A stretch of 64,000 bases of DNA from Opisthocomus hoazin (Eukaryota > Chordata > Aves > Opisthocomiformes > Opisthocomidae): the NCBI RefSeq assembly GCF_030867145.1, contig NC_134419.1, positions 7,405,501-7,469,500 of the forward strand, read 5' to 3'. The notes under the pieces were generated by a model that ran no database searches, was not told the DNA's origin, and saw nothing but the letters and a program-made list of their open reading frames with translations. The translations under genes were made by a program, and so were the position numbers. Positions 1-11,781 of the stretch are shown here, piece by piece; positions within the stretch are counted from its first letter, which is position 1, and every line of letters begins with the position of its first letter.

Positions 1-1625
1 GGAGTATCTTTCTAGGAGCCTCTACTTCTGCTTGGGAAGTTGAAGCTGGACATGTGGGTGCACACGCATTCAGGCGCATCGTGCACACTGGACCTGCTGC
101 ATGTGCACATTCCTGTGTCATCCGGGTGTCATGGACTCTGTGTGTGTGTGTTGTATGGCTGTCATTTGGCCAAGAGTTATTGGTAAATAGGTGCTGTACA
201 GGGATTGTTTTGAGGAGAATGGGAATGGGGAATGTTAGTGGAGCAAGAGGGAGAGAAAAGGGGAAAGCAGGACTGTGGAAGCAGACTAAGAGGCTGGAGT
301 TTAACATTTCTCTTCTCTGGCTGCTGGCATGTCCACCATGCTTGTGGTGGTCTCATGTTTGCAGGAAGGCTGTAGTCAGTGCATGTGCTCTGTCTTTATA
401 ACAGTTAAACTTTAAACTAGTTGTTGTCTTTCAGATCCTAGGTTTTACCTTCTCTTCCTGGTTTGGTAGAAAGGCATAGGAGGCACTCGTACAGGAACAG
501 TTGGAATAGCAGCAGGGAGCAATCCCAGCTTCTGGGCTTCAGCTTGTGCCCAGGCAAAGACACCCAGCGTGCTGCTATAAGGAATGCTCTGAAAGGCTGG
601 CACGGGGGAGTCCTGCAGAACTCTCGTTACTGAAGAAAACCGACTGCCAGTTTAAATGGACAGGCGAGCAGTCATGGATAGAGACAAGCTGCAGAGACCC
701 TTAACTTTGGTAGTTTGACAGCAGCTGAGTTACTTGGAGCTTAGCCGTCTGCTGTAGTCTGTGGAGGGGAGACAGGCAACTCCAGGGGGAGATTGAGATT
801 TAGGTAATAATTTCTGGTTTAGGTAGCTGTCTGTCATTTGTATTTCTCTTTGGAGGTGCCTGTCTTATGCCATCTCTATCTCATCTTAGTGCTTAAAAAC
901 AGATCAGTTTAATTCAGACATTGGTAATAAATTTTGGCAGATAAACTGGGAAAACGAGCCACCCTAGTTCTTGAAGTGCTTCTCTGCTTAGTTGCAATAC
1001 CAAACAGATGAAATAGGCTCACGCCTGTTCCTGTTGCTGGTGAAAGGGAAAGCTTTGCAAGAGCTCTGCAAAGGCTGTAATAATTGCTATTTCTGTGCTT
1101 TTAGCCATGGCCTAACATCAGGATACAGAGGTTGAAACTGTGTTTTTGGATTTTCAAGTTCTTGTTTAACAGATTAAGTAAAAATTAAAGAAGTACTAGG
1201 AGGTTACTTTGGTATTACTTTAAAAAGTGTCTGTAGTCATAAGAACCACTCTATTTAGAAGTAAGGAAATTAGTTAATGAAGATTCTGGGCTGTAAATAA
1301 GTAGGGTGGGGAAGACACTGATCAAAAATCAGAAACAGATGTGTAAGGAGTCTAATGAAGAGCTTGGGGCTAATGTTTGCTCGGAATTATGTTTCTGATG
1401 GGACGTGCCACATTAACAGACCAAATTGTCTGATGGTAAAGATCAGTGTCAGTGAAACTGCACTTACTAAAATCAGCAGGAACTTGGGCACAGTATTTGG
1501 GGTGTTGCTGGGGAGTGCTTTGCCTTTTTTATGAATAGTCTAGTACAGTGGGTGCTTATTAAAGAAAAACACCATTAAATAGCTAGTGAACTAATCAGAA
1601 ATACATACTTTTTTTTCCCCTCCAG
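1..1625 (+). other. TUT4: TUT4 intron (3' part)
   Basis: AT-leaning sequence with no coding exon that I can support. It ends in a pyrimidine run and CAG acceptor at 1625, where the first readable TUT4 exon begins. The preceding exon must lie outside the window. Open frames here are short and show no family resemblance. Confidence 0.75.
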
Positions 1626-4600
1626 TCTGATTCGCATCAGTCATCTTACTCTCCACAGCCTCAACAATTTACACAGAATTCCTCTCAGCCAGCCTCCATT
1701 AACCAGACTCAGCCACAACCAATATCCCAGTCTAAGCACGTTCCGCAACCACAGCAGGGTGCGCAGCCACCCCATCAGGTCCAGCTGCCTTTGTTTAACT
1801 TTCCCCAATCTCCCCCAGGTCAGTATTCCACCTTGCATAACCTGGGACTACTTCAGATGCACCATCACCACCAAATTCAGCTTCCCAACACTTCTTGGCC
1901 TATTCACGGGCCCGTTATTCACTCTGCACCGGGTAACCCTCCTCATTCTACAAATGTTCCATTTTCTATGAGATCTGGCAGCAGCAGCACCACAAATAAC
2001 CAGAGCAGTGTAAGCTTGAATGATCCCAGTATCATCTTTGCACAGCCTGCTGCCAGGCCCATGGGAATCCCCAGCACTTCTCATGAGGGACACTGGCACA
2101 ATCCTGTGACTCCAAACTCACTGGTGAACAATGGCACTGTGGGGAATTCAGGTAACTCTTCTCTGTTGTATCAAACCTCTCGCACTTTGTGTACAAGCGT
2201 TAAGTGTTACAGAAACAGCTAACTCTTTCAACTTGTTTTATATTAAAAATACAATGCTTAAGAAACTAAGTCATTACCTTCACTGTCTGAACATTTTCAT
2301 AGGAAAAAAATTAGGCACGTTGGATCGTTGTAACTTTTTGGCATTGGTCCTATCTGCCAGTAACGGCTGTGCGACACGTGAGAAATCATGCATTCAACTG
2401 AGAAATGTTCTAGTAATTGTTTGAGTCTAAAGCACATTTCTGTGAATATATTTACAAATACCCTTTCCATTTATGTTGTTGTGTAGTTTATTAGATGAAT
2501 GCTGAGACTGCAGCTACGAACTTAGAGGCTGGCAGAAGTAGGTTGTGCAAGTTGGATATTGCCTCGTTGCATTTAGTGCAATATAACATGATCTTATGCA
2601 TTTTTTTCCTGTGTTTTTTTCTGCCATGTTTAGCTTCCATAATCTTGATTTTGTTTCCTCAAAATACTTCAGACAGATTTTCCCTGCAACAAGTGGGCGA
2701 CATCCTTTTGCCTTATACCGAAGCCAAGTACATTTGTATGTTTGAAGCAGGGTAGAACAGTATGTAGTAATTAAAGCCTATACAGTTTTCTGTACAGCAT
2801 TAACCATGGCAGCCCCTAAATTTTAACTGTGATCTTTAGTTCGTGATAGTCGTCTTTTAATTTATTCTGAGTGTGTAACTCCTCCTATTAAAAAAAAAAT
2901 ATCCATCATGCAATATACTGATGCAGTTGTTCCTCATGAGGTGGAAGCTTTGAATCTCCCACACAGCCTTTCTCTGTGCTAAGGAGGTGATTAACAGCAA
3001 CAGTAGATTTTCGGCTGAGTCAGCGGTGTTGGATGAGGTAGAATTTGCCAGTGAGTTTCAGATACTTGTTGAGATGCTGGAGATGCATGTTTTTCTATTC
3101 AGAGGTTTGTGGGGAATATATTTTAGAGGATACAGAAACTGCTACCGGTGCCTTTTCTGTGCCTCCAGTGTGCTTTGTCCGTACCTCTCTATTTCTGATC
3201 TTAATTCTCTGTCCAGGCTCATCTGTCCCCTCCTCCATGTCCAGCCCAGCTCTGAGTTTTTCTCAGGCAGCTCCTTCCAATCCAAGTCTTCTTACCCAGG
3301 AAGCTGCCTTCTTTCAAACAAGCTCCCCAAATCCTAGGTTCTGCTCCATTCTCCCTTAACGAGTCCCATTTCTTACCATGTCGTCTGTCAGTCTCCCTCT
3401 TCAGTCTTTCTTCTTCTGCTCTATTTCAGTTTGTTTGCTTCCATTCTCATTGTGCCTGCACAGAAGGTTTCCCAGTTTTCTGTTGGTCACGGTATTTTTT
3501 TTTTCCCCCTTCCCTCAACTTCCATCTATTTCCAATCTCATCACGCTCCCTGTCCTAGTTGCCAGTCCTGGTATGTTTCCTCTGTGTATTTTGATCAGTT
3601 TTGTTTCCTTTTTGGCTTAGATGCCATTAAGGCGGGGTCATTGGGTAGGCGCGCAGTGGAGATGAGCTGTCTGCTCTCTGTGTGAAGCCTACTTTCTTAC
3701 TTGCTCAGGACAGTTTGAGAACAGTAAGTTCATGGAAACTTTGTCTTGGCTCATGTAGCCTTGACTTGGAAGGAGCGACTTTACTTTCTTTTCAGTAGAT
3801 AATCGATCAGAAGTAGGATCATTAGAAGTTTCATGCAGACAACTTTTTTTATGCGTACTCCAGAGCCATGCTTCATGTTTGGTTGTATAAAAGTTACTAT
3901 TCTTTGTAAACGCGTAGCTCACTTTCATTTAATGAATGTCTGTCTGCAAGTCTTTTTTTTTTACAATGAGCCTGAAGGGGAACTGGTATACTGAGAATGA
4001 TAATTACTTAAATTTATTTATTTATTTTAAAATGTACATTGATCAAGTTTTTTAAATTAGCTGGCATTGCCGTGTCTCATAAAACTGGGAGCTCTGGACA
4101 AAAAGAGCAGGATTAGTAATAGAGCATTTGGCATCAACTGTTGTGTGTCCTGCATCCTTGGATGCTTGATTTCTCATCGTCAGTGCTGCAGTAATACTGG
4201 ATTTGGAAATGGAACAGCTTACAATTTGTGTACTTCAAAAGTTTTTCTTATTCTCTCTAAAAATAATTTTTAAATTGGTCCGATCTAAATATCAAGTTTC
4301 TTAAGCGTACAACTATTAGTGGAATTCCAATGTACATCTGAGAATTATTTCTTGCAGTAGGATAATAGCTTTCATGTCACAGCTGTGTCAGTGATTGTGA
4401 GTATCTGTGCGGGATCAGATAGTGGTAACATTGTGCAGACCTTGCATTTTTCATCATGAGAACAAGTAGGAATAGTGAAACTGTACGTCCAAATTTGGTT
4501 TTAATAATGATTCATCCTGTCTTCCTCCCCAATATTTTCTATTATAGTGAATAATGAAGTAATTTAGGTGGTAATTTTTATTGATGTACATTTAAAAAAG

Positions 4601-6034
4601 AAATAAAAGAGTAGCACATCAGACTCATCACATTAAGTCCCCTGCAAACTGTTATTTAAGATGTAAATTGTGTTTGTGACTGACTGTTTAATTATTTCAA
4701 CTTGCAATGTGCTTTTCCCTTTCAATTGAAAAATAGATCAGGGTTTCCAAGGACAGTTTGGTAAAATGAACCCTCCTTCTGTCCCTTGGGACCATGGGAC
4801 CCCTACCCATTTTCCTCTCCTCCGAGGAGCGTGGCCTTACAATATGCCTCAGAACTACATGCAGCAGGGAAATGCCAGCTACCCACCGAACAAACCTTTC
4901 TACCCTCAAGGTACTAGAACTAGTATATGAATCAACAGCTCATGCAACATGTCTCTTTGCTGTCTCAAAGGCTTTAAAAGCCAAGGAATCATGTTTCACT
5001 TGCCAGGCTCCCTGGAACCATAGTGAATCCAAGAGTCAAATCAACGCTTCGGCTTCCTGTGTGGATGGATGAAAATCTTGGTGGGGAGGGAAGGGATTAA
5101 ATCAAATTCTGAAATCTGAGCCGATTTGCAGTCTGTTGTACTTCAGCCTCTTTCTCCTTCACTGCTGCTGTTTCACTGTAAAGCCACCTCTGCTTCAATA
5201 GAGGTCAAGATGATTTGCCCATGAGCATGTTCAGAATATGAAGAAGTTTTTGTCCTAATTAATTTCATTTGGCTTTTGTACCTTGCCTTGTGGAGTGACT
5301 TACATGGCTAAAAATGTATGAGACCACAGAATAATGCAGGTTGGAAGGGACCTGTGGAGGTTATCTTAGTCCGACCCATCTGCAGTCAGAGCAGCGCCAA
5401 CTTCCAAGTTAGATCAGGTTCAGTTATTCAGGGTACTTTGGAGGACTGACGATGTCTCAACTCTTTCTGATGCTAGTGAATGGTAAAGGCATTCAGTGTT
5501 GGGGAGGATTGGGAAGGGCTGTAGGAAAAAGACCCTTGGCTCCACTAAGAGAAAAACTGTGCCCAAATTTTACTTGGGAGACTTTGCAGTTACCGTGTTG
5601 CTGGGTGGCCTGGTGTAAAATGAGATACTGCCACCAAATCCTTTTTTCAAACTCTAATCCGTCGGTTTCCAAGTGAGACCCGTATTTAAAAATCTAGAAA
5701 TTATTTTTGTTAAATAACTAAAGCAATGCAACAAAATGATGCAGTGATGATTCTGAGGGAATTCTGGAGGTAGGATTAAAGTAATATTGCGTTGTCCCAT
5801 TAAATGGGTTAGCTGTACAGATAGCATTTGTGTCAGTCTAGTAAAGGGCTTTATTTCTAAGTGAGATTAGTACATTGAATATAGCCAAGCACTGTTAAAT
5901 ATATTTAATTTGCTGAATTAATGGTAATCCATTTTCTTTTAGCTGGTCCACTGATGCAGAGTAACCAGCGGTTCTCGCTTCTGTCTCAAGGACACCCACA
6001 CTTGAATCTGAATTACATTCAACAGAAAAAGTGA
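1626..6034 (+). CDS. TUT4: TUT4 (ZCCHC11) terminal uridylyltransferase 4, C-terminal exons only
   Basis: TUT4 adds uridines to RNA 3' ends (pre-let-7 with LIN28, short poly(A) mRNAs) in the cytoplasm. Only the non-catalytic tail is here. Coding exons: 1626-2151, 4737-4910 and 5943-6034, stop TGA 6032-6034; 792 nt, 263 residues. Each junction leaves a phase-1 overhang and the frame stays open. The tail is rich in Gln, Pro, Asn and His, and contains NDPSIIFAQPAARP, WPIHGPVIHSAPG and NKPFY, which I recognise from the vertebrate TUT4 C-terminus. The nucleotidyltransferase domains and CCHC zinc knuckles lie upstream of the window. The last exon encodes an end (…LNLNYIQQKK) unlike the human tail I recall, so it may be an alternative terminal exon. 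Identification rests on the tail motifs plus synteny with PRPF38A, ORC1 and CC2D1B. Confidence 0.93.
2152..4736 (+). other. TUT4: TUT4 intron between the two Gln/Pro-rich exons
   Basis: A 2.6-kb intron from donor GTAACT at 2152 to acceptor ATAG at 4733-4736. I see no exon, RNA gene or recognisable repeat. A CT-rich stretch around 3180-3560 gives open frames on the plus strand that look like compositional artefacts. Confidence 0.7.
4911..5942 (+). other. TUT4: Last TUT4 intron, contains an old CR1 fragment
   Basis: A 1.0-kb intron from donor GTACTA at 4911 to acceptor TTTTAG at 5942. It holds a CR1 fragment on the opposite strand, listed separately. I found no exon matching the alternative C-terminus known from human TUT4. 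Confidence 0.7.
5323..5435 (-). mobile_element. Degraded CR1 LINE 3' fragment, antisense
   Basis: The phrase TTGGAAGGGACCTGTGGAGG, followed by diverged 'gtccgaccca' and 'gttagatcaggtt', is the reverse complement of the CR1 LINE 3' end common in bird genomes. About 110 bp remain. Divergence is noticeable and the 3' octamers are not preserved, so this is an old copy. Confidence 0.75.
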
Positions 6035-6463
6035 AATTTAATGGGATTGTCGGGGTGGGGGGGGGAGGAAAAAATTCAGGTTCTGATTTAAAATCTTAAT
6101 GCAACGTGTTTAGATACAAGATTATTTAAGACTTTTTAAACTGTATCATTTGTACATAGATATGAACTATAGTTTTTACTAGTATCACAAAACTGAGTGA
6201 TACAAATTTCATCTATTTTATTACCCTATTTTTAAGGGGAATTGTGTTTTGTTTTATCTTGATAAAACTGTAAAGAGAGAGAATTTTTAAAATTAAGTTC
6301 TTTATTTTCTATTAGCTGTATTCATACTTTGGTTGCTTCAGACTTTATATATATTGTTCTAAAAAAATAAAATTAGAAGGGGATTTCATGTGTTTAAAAA
6401 TTTGTCACTTCTATTCTTTACAGAACTATGTAGTGCCAAAAAACTTTTTAAAAGAAAAATAAA
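6035..6463 (+). other. TUT4: TUT4 3' UTR with poly(A) signals
   Basis: AT-rich sequence after the stop codon. AATAAA hexamers lie at 6366-6371 and 6458-6463. Further ones at 6544-6549 and 6935-6940 could extend the UTR. A G-rich block (GGGGT then a long G run) follows the stop at 6051-6067. The end used cannot be chosen from sequence. Confidence 0.65.
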
Positions 6464-7592
6464 ACTGCAAAAAAAGGACATAAGACTTTTTCCTCCTCCC
6501 TATTTGTATGCATGCTTGCATTTAACTGTAATTAGGAAACCAGAATAAAACCGTCCTTAATTTAGGTATCTTAAAGAAGAGCTGAAAGATGAGCCGCTCT
6601 GATGAGTCATACAGTCGGCGTACCTGGTTTTCCCCATGCTGGTGAGGTTGCACGTGCTGTTCACAGCCAGTGCGTCTGTCTTGTAGAATACTTGATTTGA
6701 GGGAAGAGTACGCCTGCTTTTTTGTTCATAAACTTTGCAAAATAATATGAGAATATGCTAGAAAAATCAGGCTGTCCTATGAAGTAATTTTAAAGAGGAC
6801 TTCCCATAAATTCACTTGACATACTACTTCTTGTGTTGTCAACACTCCTTGGGCAATATGTGAAAATACTGAAGCCGTAAATGCAGCGTTCAGGAGATGA
6901 ACCTGTCAGTCCCTGCTCCTGAAGCAAGACTGTGAATAAAGGGAGGGTACGCAAGGGGTTTAACACAACTGATTTCCTGTGATATATAATTAAATGTACT
7001 AAGATGAAAACTGTAACTCGAGTTAAGATCTTAATTATTCTTAATCTGAAGAACAGGGACTTGCTGAACCCTAACTTCATTCAGAGAAGGTAGAGCTGAG
7101 CACAGTTGTGTCATATTCTGTCCCCAGCCACAGATAGGCCACAAACTACACTCAAAGTAGTGGTTTACTCTCTTTAAGTATACTGAATAACTTCTTGCCT
7201 GAAAAGAATTAAGTGGTGCTTTGTACTACTTGAAGCTTCTAAACTGTCCGATAGTTGCCTCAGAAGCAGCGCATCATTACAGTTAAGGATGATTCCTACA
7301 AAGGAACCACCCACAACTGTGTGTTGGAGAGTTATTTTAAAAGTTAGCTCTTGCTTTTAGTAAACACACGGGATTTTGACAGCCTTACTTCCTCTCCTGT
7401 GCTGGAGGTTCAAGATAGCTGAGGCTATTCTGTGTTTGTAGCTGAAGCATACTCTGACAACTGAATGCAGTGGCTGTTTGTCAAAACACCGCCCTTATTT
7501 GAGAATTAGCCAGCTTCAGCTAGGGGACATCTAAACAAAGTATTATGACACAAACAGCAAGGAGCCTTTAAAGACAACCCCCTCCCCTTTTT
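6464..7592. other. Tail-to-tail spacer between TUT4 and PRPF38A
   Basis: About 1.1 kb between the main TUT4 poly(A) signals (+) and the PRPF38A poly(A) signal (-). Distal plus-strand AATAAA sites at 6544 and 6935 may extend TUT4 transcripts into it. I see no open frame with family resemblance, no RNA gene and no clear repeat. Confidence 0.6.
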
Positions 7593-7867
7593 TTTATTGC
7601 TCTTCACTATTTTTTTTACAGGTCTTGAGAAAAACAATTTAAAAATAATCCCCAAATTCTATCACAAGGATGAGTAACTAACTACATAAAAAGTATCTTT
7701 AGTTTTCTTTTAATTAAAAAAAACCAAACAAGACTTGTACAAGAGGAGAAGGATTCAAGAAATGGACTGCTAAAGCAGCCAGTACATATCCAGCTGTCCC
7801 ATACAACCAATGGGACAGTATCAGACTGCAGTTCAAGGTCTTTAAACTGTGTGCTGGGTTTAGTTTG
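7593..7867 (-). other. PRPF38A: PRPF38A 3' UTR with poly(A) signal
   Basis: Minus-strand sequence downstream of the stop codon. The first AATAAA on this strand corresponds to TTTATT at 7593-7598 on the plus strand, about 270 nt after the stop. Longer 3' ends remain possible. Confidence 0.55.
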
Positions 7868-9407
7868 CTATTCATTCCCTCGCCGACTCTTCTTGTGACT
7901 TTTCTTAGATCTGAAACAGAAAAAAAGAAAATTATGACACAGTTGTTTTTGAAAGACCAAGGTGACTCGTAGCAGTAAATGGTGTTTTCTATGGTCAAAT
8001 ATGGATAGTGTGACTTACAACAACACTGAGAGAGGTACCATATGAAATATTTGATCTTCAGCATTATACAAAGATCTTCAGTCCTCAAGATTAAATGACA
8101 AGTAAAAGCTCCTACAGCAGTACAGGCACCCTTAAGAAACACGCCAAGCGTTTACCTTTCAGGGGATTTGGAATGACTTCTGTGTCTGTGACTACGATGA
8201 TGCCCTATGAGATAAAAAGGTAACAGTTACTTACATAGACACCGGAATTCTTTTTTGTTTTGCTAATGCAATCTGCTTGTAGTGACCAAGTGTCCTACAT
8301 AATGCCAGAACAACCTTAGCCTTAATTAGGCACTCAAATTAACCTCCTGGCAAATATATGAGAAACATACTCAAGGCAATTTCCCATGTATTAAAGGAGT
8401 TCTCCAGATGTGCTTTCATATAACTAGCAGTTTTATGAGCCAGATTAAGCACCTATGCTACCTTCTTGATACCATGACACAGATTTTTCTTGCAGCAGAT
8501 GTTCTGCTGGTAAAGACTTGCCAGAGTTAATCTGTAAATGACAAAAATACCTGGAGATTTAGATCTTGATCTGTGCCGCCTCTCCCTGGATCTGCTCCGG
8601 TGTCGTCTTGGGCTTTTGCTGCGATGCCTCTCCCGGCGTGGTGATGGACTGAGGAAACAAAGCTTTTAAGACAGCCGTACTAAAAATGCACACACTTTAA
8701 GGTTAAATAATAGAATAAAAGACTACCTTCTTCTCTTTGGAGAGCGGCTTCGCCTGTAATTTGGGGAAGAAAAGAAAAAGTTGCTAAAAACCATTAGCAG
8801 AACGAGCTGTTTAATATCCTGTACTCTCCAGCGCCAGCAGCAGGGCTCCCCTTGGGCTCCCCGCTGTCCCCAGTCAGCGTGTGTTTGGCCTGCTGCACGA
8901 GAGGCAGTACATGCTTCTGGACTGGCCCATGCAGTGAGCGAATGAGCCAGCGATGAGTTTTTCCTGGCTTACTATCAGTAAGAACAATTAACAGGACTTT
9001 CTCTGCAGCCTCTGGCTTACATGAAAACACAGCACTTGGTTCTCCTCAGTATCTTCACTGTATTGTCAAATTTAGGTAAATTTGGCCAGCAAGTTCAAGA
9101 GTTACTGAAGGACTAGAGAAACAGGCAGACGAGTTGACTGTGGCTGTGCACAGCAACTCCTTACTTCAGAAAGTGGCTACAGGAATGGGGAGGTGCAAGA
9201 GATTCTGGATGAATTGTCATCTTCACTCCCATGCTTTGCTCCAGTCATCTGCAGTACAACAGGTACAAAAATTGCTCAAGAAGAGCCATGTCACCTTCTT
9301 GGAGACCTGCTTCGGCTCCGCCTGTACCGCACAACTGGAGATCTGCGAGGTTTATCGAGGTCTCTGTAGCCTCTTCTGCGGTGGTCAGGAGAGGGTGCTC
9401 GCTCCAG
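7868..9407 (-). other. PRPF38A: PRPF38A RS-like tail (coding exons 6-10)
   Basis: Five small exons encode a low-complexity tail of Arg-Ser, Ser-Pro and His-Arg-Ser repeats, starting LERAPSPDHRRR. Exon sizes are 113, 27, 98, 49 and 43 nt with phases that chain correctly. The 27-nt exon (8753-8727) is flanked by good sites (TTACAG acceptor, GTAGTC donor). RS-type tails usually mediate spliceosomal protein contacts and are phosphorylated; that part is family knowledge. Confidence 0.9.
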
Positions 9408-11781
9408 CTGGAAACAACAGCAGGGGGGGAAAGGTTCTGTAAGTCTTATTTCATCAAGGTTTTTCTTTATCAGTAAGGATTTCTGAACAATTAATGTAAA
9501 TGACAAAAGTCACGCAGTCAAGCTTCCCCATCCTTAAGTATTTCATATTCAGAAACGAGTGGTATTGCCTAAGCTTGCCATTTGGAAATTAAGATGGCCA
9601 CCTCCCGTACTGTTCATTTGTAAGAAGTACAGCAGAACTGACTACGACTGTCATTGTAACTTTGATCATCACCTTTAGTTCTCTCATATTTCGGATAAAT
9701 TAAGTAACACAGAACAGATCCAGATTTATGTATTTCAGGAGACAGAAAAGCCTGACAAACACAGCAGTGTTTCAGGCTCCAGCAAGTTCTCACAAGCAGG
9801 TTACATGAAAATAAGAGGGAAGGTGAGGCTTGCAAGCAGTCTCTCAGTGCCTCCCCTCATAGGCCATAAAGTGTTCTGTGGTGGTTCAGCACCAGTGTTA
9901 ACTAGCCCTTTCCAGAACAGTTCACCAACCTTTTCATCTTCCTCTTCCTCCTCCTCACTAGATTCTACATCATCCATGTCTTCTTCCAAAGCACTAACCC
10001 GAGGCTCGAGCTGCTCAGCTTCTTCCAGAACGTACCGTTTCTAGGAGAAATGGCAACTTTATTTTACATAAGCTGAGTAAGAACAAACACCTAAGGAGGC
10101 ATCTCGTGTGCCAGAAGGGCCTGTATCATAGCTTTATGCGACAAGCCAGCAGCTGATACAGCTATGGAATCTGATGCGGTTAAGAATTCCATAACCATCT
10201 ACTTTTCCAAACCTGTAATCGAGGCAGAATGATATCGCATACACGTTCCTCGTGGAGTAGTTCATCAATAAATTCATCCACATGCATCAGTTCAAATTCT
10301 GGGGGAAAAAACAGCATTTAGAAGACAAAGAAGGTTAATACTAGTGGCTAGAGTAAAGATGAAACACTTGAGACGATTTATGTCAAGTGGGCTGTACAAA
10401 CAGCAGTTCTAAAATCATTCTCAGAGATGAGGAAGATCATTAGGCCTATCTTGCTAAAAGAGGCAATTACCACACAGCTAGGATTAGCAGATTCACAGCG
10501 CTCAGACAGGATTTGTTTGGTATTTATGGAACTGCATTTCAGGGCCCAACAGAAAACACAGGCGCGTGGGCAAGGCAAAAGCAAGGCAATTCTCCTTTGT
10601 ACAAGTCAGCAAGGCCAGCAACAGACTATCCAAAGGATGAATAAGTAAAAGTAAGGTTTCAAAAAGCTGGTTATGCCACAAGTTTTTAACCTTACATTAC
10701 TAAATAGTTTCATCTAGCATATTGTTTTTAACAAAAAGTCATCTGTGAGGTACTGTGAAACCACAACTACGTAAAAGCACTTACCCCCATTTCTGTTCTG
10801 ACTTTTTATTTTTCGATAGTCGTTGTACAGCGGCTCAAGATACTTGTAGCAGTCAATGGCCGTGCCTGTCAATCTCATGTACAGCGCACCAAGCATGCGC
10901 ACATACCTGAAAGAAAACCGTTTCACGTGTCTGAGCTTTCTGCACAGTTGGCAGTTTAGATAAAAGAGGTGTTTTCCCCATAAGTTTCTGAGGAAAATCA
11001 GTACACTAAAATAAACAGAATACATGGCCGTTTAGATTCACTCTTTCAAGTGCTCAAGTACATTCATATAAGAAATACAAATATACTGAAGTATACATAT
11101 ATAATCTCTGTATGTATGCGTTCTCGCTCACAAGGACAAAAGAAATGCTAAAGAAAAAGTAGATTGATACGGCTCCCTTACTGCACCTCGTTGTAAGTAC
11201 TTCAGGTGGAGGTGTGCTGCCGGGGAGAGCCCGTACCGCAACGCCAGGCCAGCCTGCCAGCCCGAGCCAGAGGGAGAGCAGCGTTCCAGCCAGAGGAAGG
11301 GCACGCTTTTTAGCGAGAAGTTCATCAGGGCCCACTGAAAGCCAAGCCCTGCACTGAGGCTTCCCGGGCTCTTCTGGACAGTACGACAACGGAGAGAGGG
11401 AAAAACCAAGCTACCAACTTACTTGAAGTCCTCGTTTTTTATGAACTCCACGATGATGTCCTTTTCGGGCTGGATCTGCAGCATCTTCAGCGTCAAGCAC
11501 AAGAAGGGCGTAGGCTTAATGTTCCCGCCATAGACGCCCCCCACGTACTTCAGCTCCATGGCCTTGTCCACCACCAGCTCGGCTAGGAGAGGGACGGGCC
11601 GTCAGCGCGGGCTCCCCGCCGGGCCCCCCACCCCGGCCCGCCCCGCCATACCCGTCAGGCCGAAGCACTCCTCCTTCCAGTACTTGGACTCGTAGATGCG
11701 GGTGCGGATGATCTTCTCCACCAAGTACTGCGGGTTGGTGCCGTGGATGCTGTGCGCGTCCTTCACCGTCCGGTTCGCCAT
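7868..11781 (-). CDS. PRPF38A: PRPF38A, pre-mRNA-splicing factor 38A
   Basis: PRPF38A is a spliceosomal B-complex protein needed for spliceosome activation. Coding exons (5' to 3' on minus): 11781-11652, 11582-11423, 10906-10785, 10298-10213, 10040-9930, 9407-9295, 8753-8727, 8648-8551, 8204-8156 and 7910-7868. They total 939 nt, 312 residues, the length I recall for the human protein. The ATG (11781-11779) sits in a strong GCCATGG context. Residues 1 to about 179 form the PRP38 domain (begins MANRTVKDAHSIHG). Next comes an acidic stretch (exon 5, SSEEEEEEDEK), then an Arg/Ser-rich tail spread over five small exons, one only 27 nt. The final residues read SKKSHKKSRRGNE. All introns are GT-AG; the exon 5 donor (GTTGGT) is weak. 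It shares a divergent CpG-island promoter with ORC1. Confidence 0.97.
9930..11781 (-). other. PRPF38A: PRPF38A PRP38 domain and acidic segment (coding exons 1-5)
   Basis: Exons 1-4 encode the helical PRP38 domain that, from work on the family, docks the SNU23 and MFAP1 proteins. Visible blocks include EKIIRTRIYESKYWKEECF, GGNIKPTPFLCLTLKMLQ, YVRMLGALYMRLTG and ELMHVDEFIDELL. Exon 5 adds a predicted coiled segment (KRYVLEEAEQLEPRVSALEE) and an Asp/Glu run ending at residue 203. The four introns here are short and I see no exons or repeats inside them. Confidence 0.9.

Noticed and set aside
3180-3685. Overlapping plus-strand frames in a TUT4 intron
   Set aside because: They arise from a CT-rich stretch, overlap in two frames and lack conserved motifs.
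7714-8142. A 142-codon minus-strand frame overlapping the PRPF38A 3' exons
   Set aside because: It crosses the last intron and reads the final exon in another frame than the RS-like tail.
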